From Acidovorax temperans (GTDB taxonomy: Bacteria > Pseudomonadota > Gammaproteobacteria > Burkholderiales > Burkholderiaceae_C): DNA of 64,000 nucleotides. The notes beneath the pieces were generated by a model that had not been told where the DNA came from, did no database searches, and saw only the letters and a list, made by a program, of their open reading frames with translations. The stretch spans positions 111,001 to 175,000 of the forward strand of contig NZ_VFPV01000001.1 in NCBI RefSeq assembly GCF_006716905.1, read 5' to 3'. Positions 35,301 to 44,698 of this stretch are shown piece after piece (the stretch's first letter is position 1; every line of letters begins with the position of its first letter). The translations under genes were made by a program, and so were the position numbers.

Positions 35301-35890
35301 TCATCGAAGCCGCCCTGCACAAGCTTGAAAAGCTGCAAGCGCTGGGCATTGAGCTGCCCATGAGCATCAACGTGGGCGCCCAGCAGTTGCAGCAAAACGA
35401 CTTTGCCACCTGGGTGGCGCAGTGTCTGCAGCGCCACCCAGGTGTGCCGGGGCACATGGTGGAGATTGAAATCACCGAAAGCGCGGCCCTGTATGACCTG
35501 CACGCCGTGACCGGCACGCTCGAATCCCTGCGAGCCCTGGGGGTGGCGGTGTCGCTGGACGACTTTGGCACCGGCTACTCGTCATTGACGTACCTGCGGC
35601 GCTTGCCCATGGACACGCTCAAGATCGACCAGAGCTTTGTGCACGGCATGATGAACGACCCCGGAGACTTGGCCATCGTCCAGGGCGTGATTGGCCTGGC
35701 CCGCTCGTTTGGCTACCGCGTCATTGCAGAAGGGGTGGAGACCATCGAGCAGGGCCAGATGCTGCTGCAACTGGGCTGCCCCCAGGCCCAGGGCTACTGC
35801 ATCGGCAAACCCATGCCGCTTGAAGACTTTGTGGGATGGACGCGCACCTGGCAGCCACCTGCGGGATGGCATCGGAACCGGTTGGTTTAA
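32388..35890 (+). pseudogene. 3' part of the PAS-GGDEF-EAL gene (c-di-GMP turnover)
   Basis: In frame with 30581-30920 when the IS is removed. From ATG 32447 it could still give 1147 aa that keep the last membrane helices (LVLAALLPPVTYACLVV, HGAGILLLGTG). Then four PAS-like domains (RWEWQVQREEYRCEGHFYNT; PDPAGIASMNDGRLLEANPA; MPFPMGLSRCSDGQYVEVNP; LGLWDWDLQAGTVTGDRRW), GGDEF (VARLGGDEFVLLLPG, intact) and EAL (GAEALVRWRHPERG, DDFGTGYSSLTYLRRLP, intact). Both catalytic motifs are present, so the ancestor could make or break c-di-GMP. With the sensor region severed and the IS transposase reading away, expression is doubtful. Confidence 0.88.
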
Positions 35891-35909
35891 ATCCAGCCCA
35901 AATAGCGAC

Positions 35910-35968
35910 CTAACGCTCAATCCATAAGCGGTAGCAGCTATTAATTTAATAGCAAACAAACAGATAGC
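35910..35968. repeat. Palindromic repeat, copy 6
   Basis: CTAACGCTCAATCCATAAGC, GGTAGCAGCTATTAATTTAA, TAGCAAAC. Lies between the GGDEF-EAL gene and the GNAT gene. Confidence 0.6.
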
Positions 35969-35986
35969 AACGCCGGGAGACTGGTT

Positions 35987-36433
35987 TTGAACATCCGCGA
36001 ACTGCGCGCCGACGACCTAGCTCCTCTGCTCGGGCTCTACACCCACCTGCACGAACACGACGACCCGCTCCCTTCTGCCCCTGAGGTTCAAGCCGTGTGG
36101 GCAGACGCGCTGGCCAACCCGCGCATTCAATACTTTGGCGGATGGGATGGGGGCCACTTGATCTCGTCTTGCATGCTCACCATCATCCCGAATCTGACGC
36201 GCGCATGCCGCCCTTTCGGCGTCATTGAAAACGTGGTGACGCAATCAGCCTACAGAGGCCAGGGCTGGGGGCGTGCGCTGCTGCAGCACGCCCTTGCCCA
36301 TGCTTGGCAGGCGCGATGCTACAAAGTCATGTTGATGACTGGTCGGAAAGATGAAAGCACCCTGCGCTTTTACGAGCAGTCAGGGTTTGAACGGCACGGC
36401 AAACAAACCTTTGTCGCCCGGCCACCGCAGTGA
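35987..36433 (+). CDS. GNAT-family N-acetyltransferase
   Basis: 148 aa from TTG 35987 with GGGAG upstream. Acetyl-CoA loop SAYRGQGWGRALLQHALAHA (the Q/RxxGxG/A motif), preceding strand FGVIENVVTQ, and LRFYEQSGFERHGKQTFVA at the end. Substrate unknown. Convergent with prpE (49-bp gap). Confidence 0.88.
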   Translation: MNIRELRADDLAPLLGLYTHLHEHDDPLPSAPEVQAVWADALANPRIQYFGGWDGGHLISSCMLTIIPNLTRACRPFGVIENVVTQSAYRGQGWGRALLQHALAHAWQARCYKVMLMTGRKDESTLRFYEQSGFERHGKQTFVARPPQ

Positions 36434-36481
36434 ATGGGCCGATTGATCACAGCGCTCTGGGCGCCGTGCCAGGTCGCCGAT

Positions 36482-38374
36482 TCAACCTACCAGATCCTTC
36501 ACCTGTTGCAGGGCAGCGGGGTCGTCCATCGTGGTCAGATCCCCCGGGTCGCGGCGCTCGGCCACGGCGTGCAGCGCACGGCGCAGCAGCTTGCCGCTGC
36601 GGGTCTTGGGCAGCACGTTCACAAAATACACGCGTGATGGCCGTGCCACGGCGCCCAGCTGGTGGTCCACCTGCTTCATGACCTCACCTTCGAGCTTCAG
36701 GCGGGCCGCGTCCGAGTCGAGCCCCGAGGCATCCTTGGCCACGGCAAAGGCCATGGCCACCTGGCCCTTGAGCTGGTCTGCCACGCCCACCACTGCCACC
36801 TCGGCAATGTTGGGGTGGGATGCAATGCTCTCTTCGATTTCGCGGGTGCCCAGGCGGTGGCCAGCGACGTTGATCACATCGTCCGTGCGGCCCAGGATGA
36901 AGTGGTAGCCGTCAGCGTCACGAATCCCCCAGTCAAACGTGCTGTACAGCAAGCGACCGGGGATGCTCTTCCAGTAGGTGTTGACGAAGCGTGCGTCATC
37001 GCGCCACACGGTCTGCATGCAGCCGGGCGGCAGCGGGCCTTCAATGCCCACCACGCCCTTCTGGTTGGGGCCGGTCAGCTCTTCGCCGGTGGACTCGTCC
37101 ACGATCTTCACCGCATAGCCATACATGGCCTTGCCGGGGCTGCCAAAGCGCGTGGTTTGCTGCTCCACACCGTTGGCCAGGGTCAAAATAGGCCAGCCAG
37201 TTTCGGTCTGCCAGTAGTTGTCGATGATGGGCACAGCCAGCGCGTCGCTGATCCATTGCGCTGTGGGCTCGTCCAAGGGCTCTCCCGCCAGCCACAGGGC
37301 CTTGAGGCTGGAAACGTCATATTTCTTGAGCCAGCTGGGGTCTTGCTTCTTGAGCACACGCACCGCCGTGGGGGCCGAGAACATGTGGGTGACCTTGTAC
37401 TTTTCCACAATGCTCCACCACACACCAGCATCGGGGCGAGTGGGCAGGCCTTCGTACATGATGGTGGTCATGCCTGCGATGAGCGGGCCGTAGATGATGT
37501 AGCTGTGCCCCACCACCCAGCCGATGTCGCTGGTGGCGAAGTAGGTCTGGCCGGCCTGCGCATCAAAAATATGCTTCATGCTGGCAGCCAGCGCCACGGT
37601 GTAGCCGCCGGTGTCGCGCTGCACACCCTTGGGCTTGCCGGTGGTGCCGCTGGTGTACAGCGTGTAGCTGGGGTGCGTGGACTCCACCCATTCGCAAGGC
37701 ACGCTGGCGTTCAAATGTTGTTCGCGCAGGCTGGCCCAGTCGTGGTCGCGCCCGGCTTGCCAGTCCATGGGGGCGAGCCCCCGGTTGACCATCAACACAG
37801 CGGCCGGCTTGTGGGCCGACAGGGCAATGGCTTCGTCCAGCAGGGGCTTGTACGGCACCACCTTGCCGCCGCGCGAACCGGCATCGGCACTGACCACGGC
37901 CACGGGCTCTGCGTCTTCAATGCGGGACGCCAGCGAGCCCGAGGCGAAGCCGCCAAACACCACCGAATGCAAGGCCCCGATGCGCACGCACGCCAGCATC
38001 GCAAAGGCGGCCTCGGCAATCATGGGCATGTAGATCAAAACCCGGTCGCCCTTCTTCACGCCCAGGCCCTGCAAGGTGGCGGCCATGCGCTGCACTTCTG
38101 CGTGCAGTTCTGCAAAGCTGTAGCTGCGTTCGGTGTCTGTTTCGGTGGAGATGGCAACCAGTGCTGGCTGATCGGCCCGGGTTTTCAAGTGCCGGTCTAC
38201 CGCGTTGTGGCACAGGTTGGTGGTGCCGCCCACAAACCACTTGGCAAACGGCGGGTTGCTGTAGTCGCAGATCTGCTGGGGCGGGGTGTTCCATTCAATG
38301 AGCGCCGCCTGCTCGCCCCAGAAGGCATCGCGGTTGTCGATGGAGTGGCGGTAAAAGTCAGCGTAGCGGGTCAT
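36482..38374 (-). CDS. prpE: Propionate--CoA ligase (acetyl-CoA synthetase-like)
   Basis: 630 aa. AMP-binding core YTLYTSGTTGKPKGVQRDTG, then NYWQTETGWPI, DWGIRDADGYHFILGRTDD and the C-terminal catalytic Lys in KTRSGKLLRRALHAVAE. SRGGKVVPYKPLLDEAIALS is a PrpE rather than Acs feature, as is the length. It activates propionate (and acetate or other short acids) through an acyl-AMP. No prpBCD genes are in the window, so it is alone here. Confidence 0.9.
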   Translation of the reverse strand: MTRYADFYRHSIDNRDAFWGEQAALIEWNTPPQQICDYSNPPFAKWFVGGTTNLCHNAVDRHLKTRADQPALVAISTETDTERSYSFAELHAEVQRMAATLQGLGVKKGDRVLIYMPMIAEAAFAMLACVRIGALHSVVFGGFASGSLASRIEDAEPVAVVSADAGSRGGKVVPYKPLLDEAIALSAHKPAAVLMVNRGLAPMDWQAGRDHDWASLREQHLNASVPCEWVESTHPSYTLYTSGTTGKPKGVQRDTGGYTVALAASMKHIFDAQAGQTYFATSDIGWVVGHSYIIYGPLIAGMTTIMYEGLPTRPDAGVWWSIVEKYKVTHMFSAPTAVRVLKKQDPSWLKKYDVSSLKALWLAGEPLDEPTAQWISDALAVPIIDNYWQTETGWPILTLANGVEQQTTRFGSPGKAMYGYAVKIVDESTGEELTGPNQKGVVGIEGPLPPGCMQTVWRDDARFVNTYWKSIPGRLLYSTFDWGIRDADGYHFILGRTDDVINVAGHRLGTREIEESIASHPNIAEVAVVGVADQLKGQVAMAFAVAKDASGLDSDAARLKLEGEVMKQVDHQLGAVARPSRVYFVNVLPKTRSGKLLRRALHAVAERRDPGDLTTMDDPAALQQVKDLVG

Positions 38375-38605
38375 TGGTTTGTCTCCTTCATCTCACGATC
38401 CGGGCCCAAGGCACAAGGCGCACGCCGCAGCAGACGGCCGACACCGGAAAAGGCGCATGCACTATTGGCCCCAAGTTTTGAATTCATAATTATTCATAAC
38501 GTACTTGCGGCAAACTGACGCAAGCCCTACCTTCATTCGTCACCACGGCGCTACACGCCATACCGCTTGCACAAGCGCTTGCTCGAACGGCCATTACCCG
38601 TGGCA

Positions 38606-41600
38606 TCAGCCCTGGTTGTAGTCGCGCACCAGTTGTTCGAAATCTGCAGCGGGAATGGGCTTGCTCAGCAGGTAGCCCTGCCAGCTGTGGCAATGGTTGC
38701 GGGCCAGGAAGGCACGCTGCTCCTCAGTCTCGACGCCCTCGGCAATCACATCCAGCCCCAGGCTGTTGGCCAGTGCCACCACCGTGCGGGCAATCGCGGC
38801 GTCATTGGGATCCGTCAGCACGTCGCGTACAAAGCTCTGGTCGATCTTGAGCTGGGTCAGCGGCAACCGCTTCAGGTAAGCCAGCGAGGAATAGCCGGTG
38901 CCGAAATCATCCAGCGAGAAGCCCACCCCGTAGCTGCGCAGCGTGGACATCTTGGCAATGGTGTCTTCCACGTCGGCCAGCAGCAAACCTTCCGTCATCT
39001 CCAGCTTGAGATGGCGGCCTTCTGCCCCCGTTCGGGCCAAGGCCGCCAGCACCTGCGGCACAAAACAGCTCTGGTGAAACTGGCGGGGGCTGACGTTCAC
39101 CGCCAGGGTCAGCCCTGCCAGAGCCGGCTGCTGCGCCCACAGCGCCAGCCGCTCGCAGGCGGCTTGCAGCGCCCATTCACCGATGGGCAGGATCAAGCCC
39201 GACTCCTCCGCCAGCGGGATGAACTGGGCGGGTGACACAAAGCCATAGCGCGGATGCCGCCAGCGCAAAAGGGCCTCGGCGCCGGTAATGCGGCCGTTGT
39301 CTACCTGGGGCTGGTAGTACAGCTCAAACTGCCCTTGCGCCAGGCCTGCGCGCATGTCCAGCTCCAGCGCCGCCCGTTCACTGACGGCGGCCTGCATCTG
39401 GGGATCGTAAAAGCGCAGGGTATCCCGGCCAGCGGACTTGGCCTGGTACATGGCCAAATCCGCCCGTTTGAGCAACTCATCCACCGTCTCACGCATACCA
39501 CTGAAGATGGTGATGCCCATGCTGAGCGAGCTGTGGTGCGTTTCGCCACCCAGCGTGTAGGGCTCACGCAGTGCCAGCAGAATTTTCTGCGCGGCTTCTT
39601 CTGCGCGCGCGGCAGCTTCCTCGCGGGTATCGCCCAGGTCTTCCAGCACCACCACAAACTCGTCCCCGCCCTGCCGGGCCACGGTGTCGTCTTCGTGCAC
39701 GCAGGCGCGCAGGCGGTGCGATACCTGCAGCAGCAGCGTGTCTCCCCGGTCGTGGCCCTGGGTTTCGTTCAGGGTCTTGAAGTTGTCCAGATCCAGCAGC
39801 AGCAAGGCACCACTGCGCTGATGCCGGGCACTGGTGGCCAGGGCCTGTTGCAGGCGATCCATCAGCAGGCGCCGGTTGGGCAGGCGCGTGAGCGGGTCGT
39901 AGAAGGCGAGGTAACGAATCTCTTCTTCAGCGGCTTTGCGCTGGCTCAGGTCCACCATGGTCAGCAGGTGGTCGTTCCCCACCAGCACGCCTGCAATCTC
40001 GACCGTGCGCTGCTGTCCATCCCGGCATTGGATGGAATATTCCGCTGCCTGGATGGCACCACCCGACTTGTGCGCCTGCGTCAACGCACTGCTCCAGGCT
40101 GCACGGTGGCGTGCGCGCAGCTCGACGTCAGGGTAGGCCTTCAGCCACCATTGTTCTGCCGTGGAGATGTCTTCCTCGGTGTAACCGCAGATCTCCACAA
40201 ATCGCTCGTTGCGAAAACTCATGCGCCCATCGCGCTGCACCAGGCACAGGCCCACCGGCAAGCGCCGCAAAATGTTCAGCAGGCGCTGCTCGTTGCCACG
40301 CAGCGTTTCTTCCATTTGCTTGCGCGAGGTGATGTCTTGCACCATGGCGATGTGATAGTCCGGGTTACTGCCCTGCGACCACATGGGTGTCACCGTCAGG
40401 TCCACCCACACTTCGCGCCCGTCTTTGTGGAAATAGCGCTTCTCAATACGAAACTCTGCGATGTCCCCAGCCTTGAGGCGCTCCATTTGCGCGAACCCTG
40501 CCGGCTGGTCGTCAGGGTGGCTGATTTCGCGCAAGCTGCGGCCCTGAAGCTCATCGGGGGTGTACCCGATGATGTCGCAGTACCGCTGGTTGATGCGCTG
40601 GATGATCCCTGTGTGGGAATCGACTTGGGCCACCCCCACGGCGGCCTGGTTGAACAAGGCGCTAAAACGCTCCTCGCTTTGGCGACGGGCGTTGTCCGAG
40701 GCTTTGGCCTGGACCAAGGCGATGGTGCGCTGGCGCACCAGCATGGCGGTCAGCAACCCGAGCAGCACAGAAACGATGCCCCCTGCCGCGCCCGCCACCC
40801 AGGGAAGCCGCTGTTCTGAAGGCGACAGCAGGGACTGCGTGGGCAGAAAAGTCAGTCGCCACAGGCGGCTGTGCACTTCCAGTTCTCTGGTCAAAGGCCG
40901 AGCACCCGCAAGCGCATCGGCGGTGGGCGCCAGCAACGAGCGGCTGGTACCCTCTTGCGCCGACACATGCACAGAACCCGCATCTTCCATCGCCACCGAC
41001 AGCCCCCGCAGGTAGCCCTGCGACTGCAAAGTGCGAACCATGTCATACACCCGGAGCGTGACCGCGACCGCCCCCAGAAACGGGCGCTGCGCCGCATTGC
41101 CTGGCTGTGGCGGGCCGAACACCGGAATGCGAATGACAAAGCCCGTACGATGGTCGCGCTCTTGAATCAGGTCGAAGGGGGCAGACGCCACCGGACGGCC
41201 GCTGTCCCGGCTGAAATGCATGGAGGCCAGGTTGGCGGGCTGGGCGCTGATGTCCAGCCCCAGCATCTCGGCATCGCTGCGCATCGGCCAGATGTAGTGG
41301 ACGACGAAGTATTCGTCCCGATCGCCCGCGGGACGGATCGCAAATGGAGCCCTGTGCGCGGGTGCCAAGGATGGATCGTTGCGAACCGACTCTTCGTAGG
41401 CGGCTTTGTCCTCGCGCGCCACGCGCTTGGTGAAGGCCAGATTGCGCACGCCGGGATAGCGCCGCGCCGCGTCCAGTTCCGTCACCACCCGATCAAAGTC
41501 AGCGCGCCCCAGCGATGGATTCAACGAGAAAAGGCTATGCAAGCCGAACACGATCTCGGTGTTGGCTGCCACGCGCTGACCCAGCGCGTCTGTGAACGCC

Positions 41601-41752
41601 TTGGCCTCTTGGGTAAAGCGCGTCTGCTCGATGATTCCCACAGACTCACGTTGCTGAAGCACCGCCCAATAGCTGACGATGAAGCCCATCACCGCAACGG
41701 CGCAGCCCGCCAACCAAGGGCGATAACGGCCGTGCGATAAAAGGGACACCAT
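38606..41752 (-). CDS. CHASE-PAS-PAS-GGDEF-EAL membrane signalling protein
   Basis: 1048 aa. N-terminal helix (WLAGCAVAVMGFIVSYWAVL), extracytoplasmic CHASE domain about residues 60-280 (NLAFTKRVAREDKAAYEESV, EYFVVHYIWPM), second helix near 305-330 (VAGAAGGIVSVLLGLLTAML), PAS domains (EERFSALFNQAAVGVAQVDS; NEQRLLNILRRLPVGLCLVQ), GGDEF near residue 694 (VARQGGDEFVVVLED, intact) and EAL near residue 822 (GAEALLRWRHPRYGF, DDFGTGYSSLAYLKRLP). A bifunctional c-di-GMP candidate with an outside ligand. Minus strand, alone. Confidence 0.92.
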   Translation of the reverse strand: MVSLLSHGRYRPWLAGCAVAVMGFIVSYWAVLQQRESVGIIEQTRFTQEAKAFTDALGQRVAANTEIVFGLHSLFSLNPSLGRADFDRVVTELDAARRYPGVRNLAFTKRVAREDKAAYEESVRNDPSLAPAHRAPFAIRPAGDRDEYFVVHYIWPMRSDAEMLGLDISAQPANLASMHFSRDSGRPVASAPFDLIQERDHRTGFVIRIPVFGPPQPGNAAQRPFLGAVAVTLRVYDMVRTLQSQGYLRGLSVAMEDAGSVHVSAQEGTSRSLLAPTADALAGARPLTRELEVHSRLWRLTFLPTQSLLSPSEQRLPWVAGAAGGIVSVLLGLLTAMLVRQRTIALVQAKASDNARRQSEERFSALFNQAAVGVAQVDSHTGIIQRINQRYCDIIGYTPDELQGRSLREISHPDDQPAGFAQMERLKAGDIAEFRIEKRYFHKDGREVWVDLTVTPMWSQGSNPDYHIAMVQDITSRKQMEETLRGNEQRLLNILRRLPVGLCLVQRDGRMSFRNERFVEICGYTEEDISTAEQWWLKAYPDVELRARHRAAWSSALTQAHKSGGAIQAAEYSIQCRDGQQRTVEIAGVLVGNDHLLTMVDLSQRKAAEEEIRYLAFYDPLTRLPNRRLLMDRLQQALATSARHQRSGALLLLDLDNFKTLNETQGHDRGDTLLLQVSHRLRACVHEDDTVARQGGDEFVVVLEDLGDTREEAAARAEEAAQKILLALREPYTLGGETHHSSLSMGITIFSGMRETVDELLKRADLAMYQAKSAGRDTLRFYDPQMQAAVSERAALELDMRAGLAQGQFELYYQPQVDNGRITGAEALLRWRHPRYGFVSPAQFIPLAEESGLILPIGEWALQAACERLALWAQQPALAGLTLAVNVSPRQFHQSCFVPQVLAALARTGAEGRHLKLEMTEGLLLADVEDTIAKMSTLRSYGVGFSLDDFGTGYSSLAYLKRLPLTQLKIDQSFVRDVLTDPNDAAIARTVVALANSLGLDVIAEGVETEEQRAFLARNHCHSWQGYLLSKPIPAADFEQLVRDYNQG

Positions 41753-42117
41753 GGAGAACCCTGCAGGGGGAATATTGATCTGGATGATTGGACAAGTCTG
41801 GCTTGGAGGCCCTCGCCCGTCAAAGCGGGCATCTACCCATTCTGCGGGATCCCAAGGTAGCTGGCGCGGCGCACAAAATACAAGAAAATAGGACTCCAGC
41901 GCTCATCTATAAAGCGCCAGCAGCTATCAAAAACATAGCATTGGATAATTTTTGGAAATATTGATGGGGCGTATCTTTTTTCACAACAGGTGTGAGTTGC
42001 ACTCACGGAAGGTATTCCACCGGCAAAATGGGGCGTCATTTCCTGGATAACCCGACAGGCAACGGATGGACTCCACTGTGGCGGCTTGCAGCCGCTGAGC
42101 AAGACGGGAAAACGCCA
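41753..42117. other. Divergent region between two c-di-GMP genes (365 bp)
   Basis: Holds the palindromic repeat at 41890-41942 and an AT-rich stretch (41945-41985). It must contain promoters for the divergent genes. The PAS-GGDEF frame remains open upstream of 42118 (to a GTG at 41992), so the true start could lie here. Confidence 0.5.
41890..41942. repeat. Palindromic repeat, copy 7
   Basis: AGGACTCCAGCGCTCATCTA, TAAAGCGCCAGCAGCTATCA, AAAACATAGCA: the GCGCTC...AAGCGC...CAGCTATCAAAA arrangement of copy 1. Confidence 0.65.
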
Positions 42118-43488
42118 ATGCAAAGAATATCGGCCCAGAACGTTGTGGACCTCTTGCTCGACGCAGTCTGTATCGTCGATGCCAACAGCCAGGTGGTCTA
42201 CGTGAGCCCTGCGTTTGAACGCATTTTTGGGTACACCCCTGAAGAGGCTGTGGGTCTCAAGATGTTCGATCTCGTCCACCCCGCAGACCGCCAGGCCACC
42301 GAGCAACAGGCGGACCGCGTCATGGAAGGCAGCTTGCAGCTGCAGTTTGAAAATCGCTACATCCGCAAAGACGGTGCGTTGGTGGACATCCTCTGGACGG
42401 CACGCTGGCTCCCCGACAGCCAACTGCGCCTGGCAGTCGCCCACGACATCACCCGGCGCAAGCGCACGGAGTCGATGCACGCCACGATGTATGCCATTTC
42501 CGCTGCGGCGCACGCAGCTTCCAGCTTGCCTGTGCTTTTGGAGCGCATCCATCACATCCTTGCTGCCCGCATCAACACCCTCGCGTTTTCTGTGGCGCTG
42601 ACCACCCCACAGGGTGGATTTCACCGGGTGTACGACGCACGCGGTACAGCCCCCGCCCCACAAGCGCTGGATGCCGAGGCATCCGAGACGGCTTGGTACC
42701 AGCAGGTTCTGGAACAAGGCACGTCGCTGCTCCAGCCTCTGCCAGCGCCCGAATCCGGCGGCCCGGAGATCCCTCCCCATTACTGGCTGGGAGTCCCCCT
42801 GCCGTCAGGCGACCGCCCCCTTGGCGTGTTGGCGTTGCGGGGCCTGTCCACACGAGAAAGCCCTGTCGAGGCGGCCCAGGCATTGCTTGAGTTCGTCGCT
42901 CCTCAAGTTGAGATGGTGGTCGAACGCGTTCAACTGCATGAGCGCCTGCACCGCATGGCACAGTACGACCAGCTCACCGACCTGCCCAACCGGGCGCTGT
43001 TCTATGACCGGCTCAAGATTGCTGTCGCGCGGGCCCACCGCGAGGAGACGCAGCTTGCCCTGCTCTTCATTGACCTGGACCGCTTCAAGGAAGTGAACGA
43101 CACCCTGGGGCACTCGATGGGCGACCTGCTGCTTCAAGGCGTTGCCAAACGCCTGATGGACTGCGTACGCGGCTGCGACACGGTGGCACGGCTCGGTGGC
43201 GATGAATTCGTGGTGCTGCTGGAGGGGATTCGCCTGGGCGAATCCCCACAACCCATGGCGCAGAAAATGCTGGCGGCGTTTTCGCAGCCTTTTGACCTGC
43301 ATGGCACCACACTGCGCATTCAGCCCAGCATTGGCATTGCGCTGTACCCCGATCACGGAATGCATGAAAACGCCTTGCTCAGCCGGGCCGACGAGGCGAT
43401 GTACGTAGCCAAGCGTAGCGGGGGCAATCAATCGTTTTTGCACCCAGGCAACCTGGGTGAACGCCATGGCGCCTCGCCGCCGAGCTGA
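42118..43488 (+). CDS. PAS-GAF-GGDEF diguanylate cyclase
   Basis: 456 aa from ATG 42118 (starts at 42028 or GTG 41992 also open). PAS: VVDLLLDAVCIVDANSQVVY, FERIFGYTPEEAVGLKMFDL. A middle domain (about residues 125-280) that looks like a GAF module (HYWLGVPLPSGDRPLGVLAL). GGDEF: YDQLTDLPNRALFYDRLKIA, LLFIDLDRFKEVNDTLGHSM, VARLGGDEFVVLLEG intact. No EAL domain. It would make c-di-GMP in response to an unknown cytoplasmic cue. Confidence 0.9.
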   Translation: MQRISAQNVVDLLLDAVCIVDANSQVVYVSPAFERIFGYTPEEAVGLKMFDLVHPADRQATEQQADRVMEGSLQLQFENRYIRKDGALVDILWTARWLPDSQLRLAVAHDITRRKRTESMHATMYAISAAAHAASSLPVLLERIHHILAARINTLAFSVALTTPQGGFHRVYDARGTAPAPQALDAEASETAWYQQVLEQGTSLLQPLPAPESGGPEIPPHYWLGVPLPSGDRPLGVLALRGLSTRESPVEAAQALLEFVAPQVEMVVERVQLHERLHRMAQYDQLTDLPNRALFYDRLKIAVARAHREETQLALLFIDLDRFKEVNDTLGHSMGDLLLQGVAKRLMDCVRGCDTVARLGGDEFVVLLEGIRLGESPQPMAQKMLAAFSQPFDLHGTTLRIQPSIGIALYPDHGMHENALLSRADEAMYVAKRSGGNQSFLHPGNLGERHGASPPS

Positions 43489-43628
43489 AGCACGCATTGC
43501 CTCCTGCTCGGCTGGGTACCTCGTGGATTTCCTGCTGCCCGCTGGGGCCATCGTTCTTGTTCGAGCGCCCATGGCCTAAATTCCGCCGTGCCAGCCGCCC
43601 CTTCACCATGGCATCGCCAGGAACCACC

Positions 43629-44096
43629 ATGCTTGACTCCCTTCTCCAACTCATCCACGTTCTGGCCTCCATGGTCTGGCTGGGTGGAATGTTCTTTGCC
43701 CATTTCTGCCTGCGGCCTGCCGCCCAGCAGCTGGAGCCCCCCGTGCGCATCGGACTGCTGTGCGGTGTGCTGCAGCGCTTCTTTACGGCAGTGACCGTGG
43801 CCATCGCCGCCCTGCTGGCATCAGGTATCTGGATGCTGGGCCGCACAGCGCGGCAGGTGGTTCAATCGGGCGGCCAGTTTTCGCTGCCGTTGGACTGGGC
43901 CTTGATGGTCGCCATTGGCTTGGTGATGACGGGCATTTTTGGCTACCTCCGGCTGGTGCTTTTCAAACAGCTCGTTCTTGCGAAAGAGGCAGGCAACTGG
44001 CCCGAGGCAGGCCGCTGGATGGCGAAGATCAAAACCTGGGTGGCCACCAATCTGGGGCTCGGCGTCGCCATCGTGGCATTGGTGACCCTGCTGTAG
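43629..44096 (+). CDS. CopD-like small membrane protein
   Basis: 155 aa, four predicted helices: LLQLIHVLASMVWLGGMFFA (with the His of CopD helices), VLQRFFTAVTVAIAALLASG, DWALMVAIGLVMTGIFGYLR and LGLGVAIVALVTLL. Resembles the CopD domain of copper uptake/resistance proteins (HxxxxxxWLGGxxF). No copper genes are nearby, so a metal role is tentative. ATG 43629 fits the first helix. Confidence 0.75.
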   Translation: MLDSLLQLIHVLASMVWLGGMFFAHFCLRPAAQQLEPPVRIGLLCGVLQRFFTAVTVAIAALLASGIWMLGRTARQVVQSGGQFSLPLDWALMVAIGLVMTGIFGYLRLVLFKQLVLAKEAGNWPEAGRWMAKIKTWVATNLGLGVAIVALVTLL

Positions 44097-44203
44097 TGCC
44101 GTGCTGGCGGCGTGTGGGCTGCCTCTGCAGAACACGCTGGGGCTCGGTTCACTGCCCGCACGTGTCAGGCAGAATGGGGCGATCTCCTCACGTGAGGCTC
44201 CCC

Positions 44204-44599
44204 ATGCAATTTGGCTACACCATCATCTACGTGCCCGACGTGGCCGCATCCCTCGCCTTTTTCGAGCGTGCCTTTGGATTCTCTCCACGGTTTTTGCATG
44301 AGTCGGGCACCTATGGTGAGCTGGACACAGGCGCCACCACCCTCGCCTTCGCTGACCACGCCCTGGGCCACGCCAATTTTCCAGGTGGTCATGTGGCAGC
44401 GCACTCGTCCGAGAAGCCTCTGGGCATGGAAATCGCGTTCGTCACCCCCGATGTTCCCGCAGCCCACGAACAAGCGTTGCGCCACGGTGCCACCGAGCTG
44501 GCAGCTCCGGCGGCCCGGCCCTGGGGTCAAACCGTGTCGTATGTCCGGTGCCCTGACGGTACGTTGGTGGAGCTCTGCACACCGATCCTGGCTGGTTAG
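44204..44599 (+). CDS. Glyoxalase/VOC-fold protein
   Basis: 131 aa. YTIIYVPDVAASLAFFERAF, GFSPRFLHESGTYGELDTGA, MEIAFVTPDVPAAHEQALRH and VSYVRCPDGTLVELCTPIL: two beta-alpha-beta-beta-beta modules with VELCTP end motif. A catalytic assignment is not possible from sequence alone. Follows the CopD-like gene after 107 bp. Confidence 0.85.
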   Translation: MQFGYTIIYVPDVAASLAFFERAFGFSPRFLHESGTYGELDTGATTLAFADHALGHANFPGGHVAAHSSEKPLGMEIAFVTPDVPAAHEQALRHGATELAAPAARPWGQTVSYVRCPDGTLVELCTPILAG

Positions 44600-44698
44600 G
44601 GTGCGGGCCCTCGCTGCCCATTGAACCAACCCACACGCTGCCAAAAACCACTGTATCCCTCTGCGCAGAGGGGCGATAACGTGGCATCCTCTTGATCT

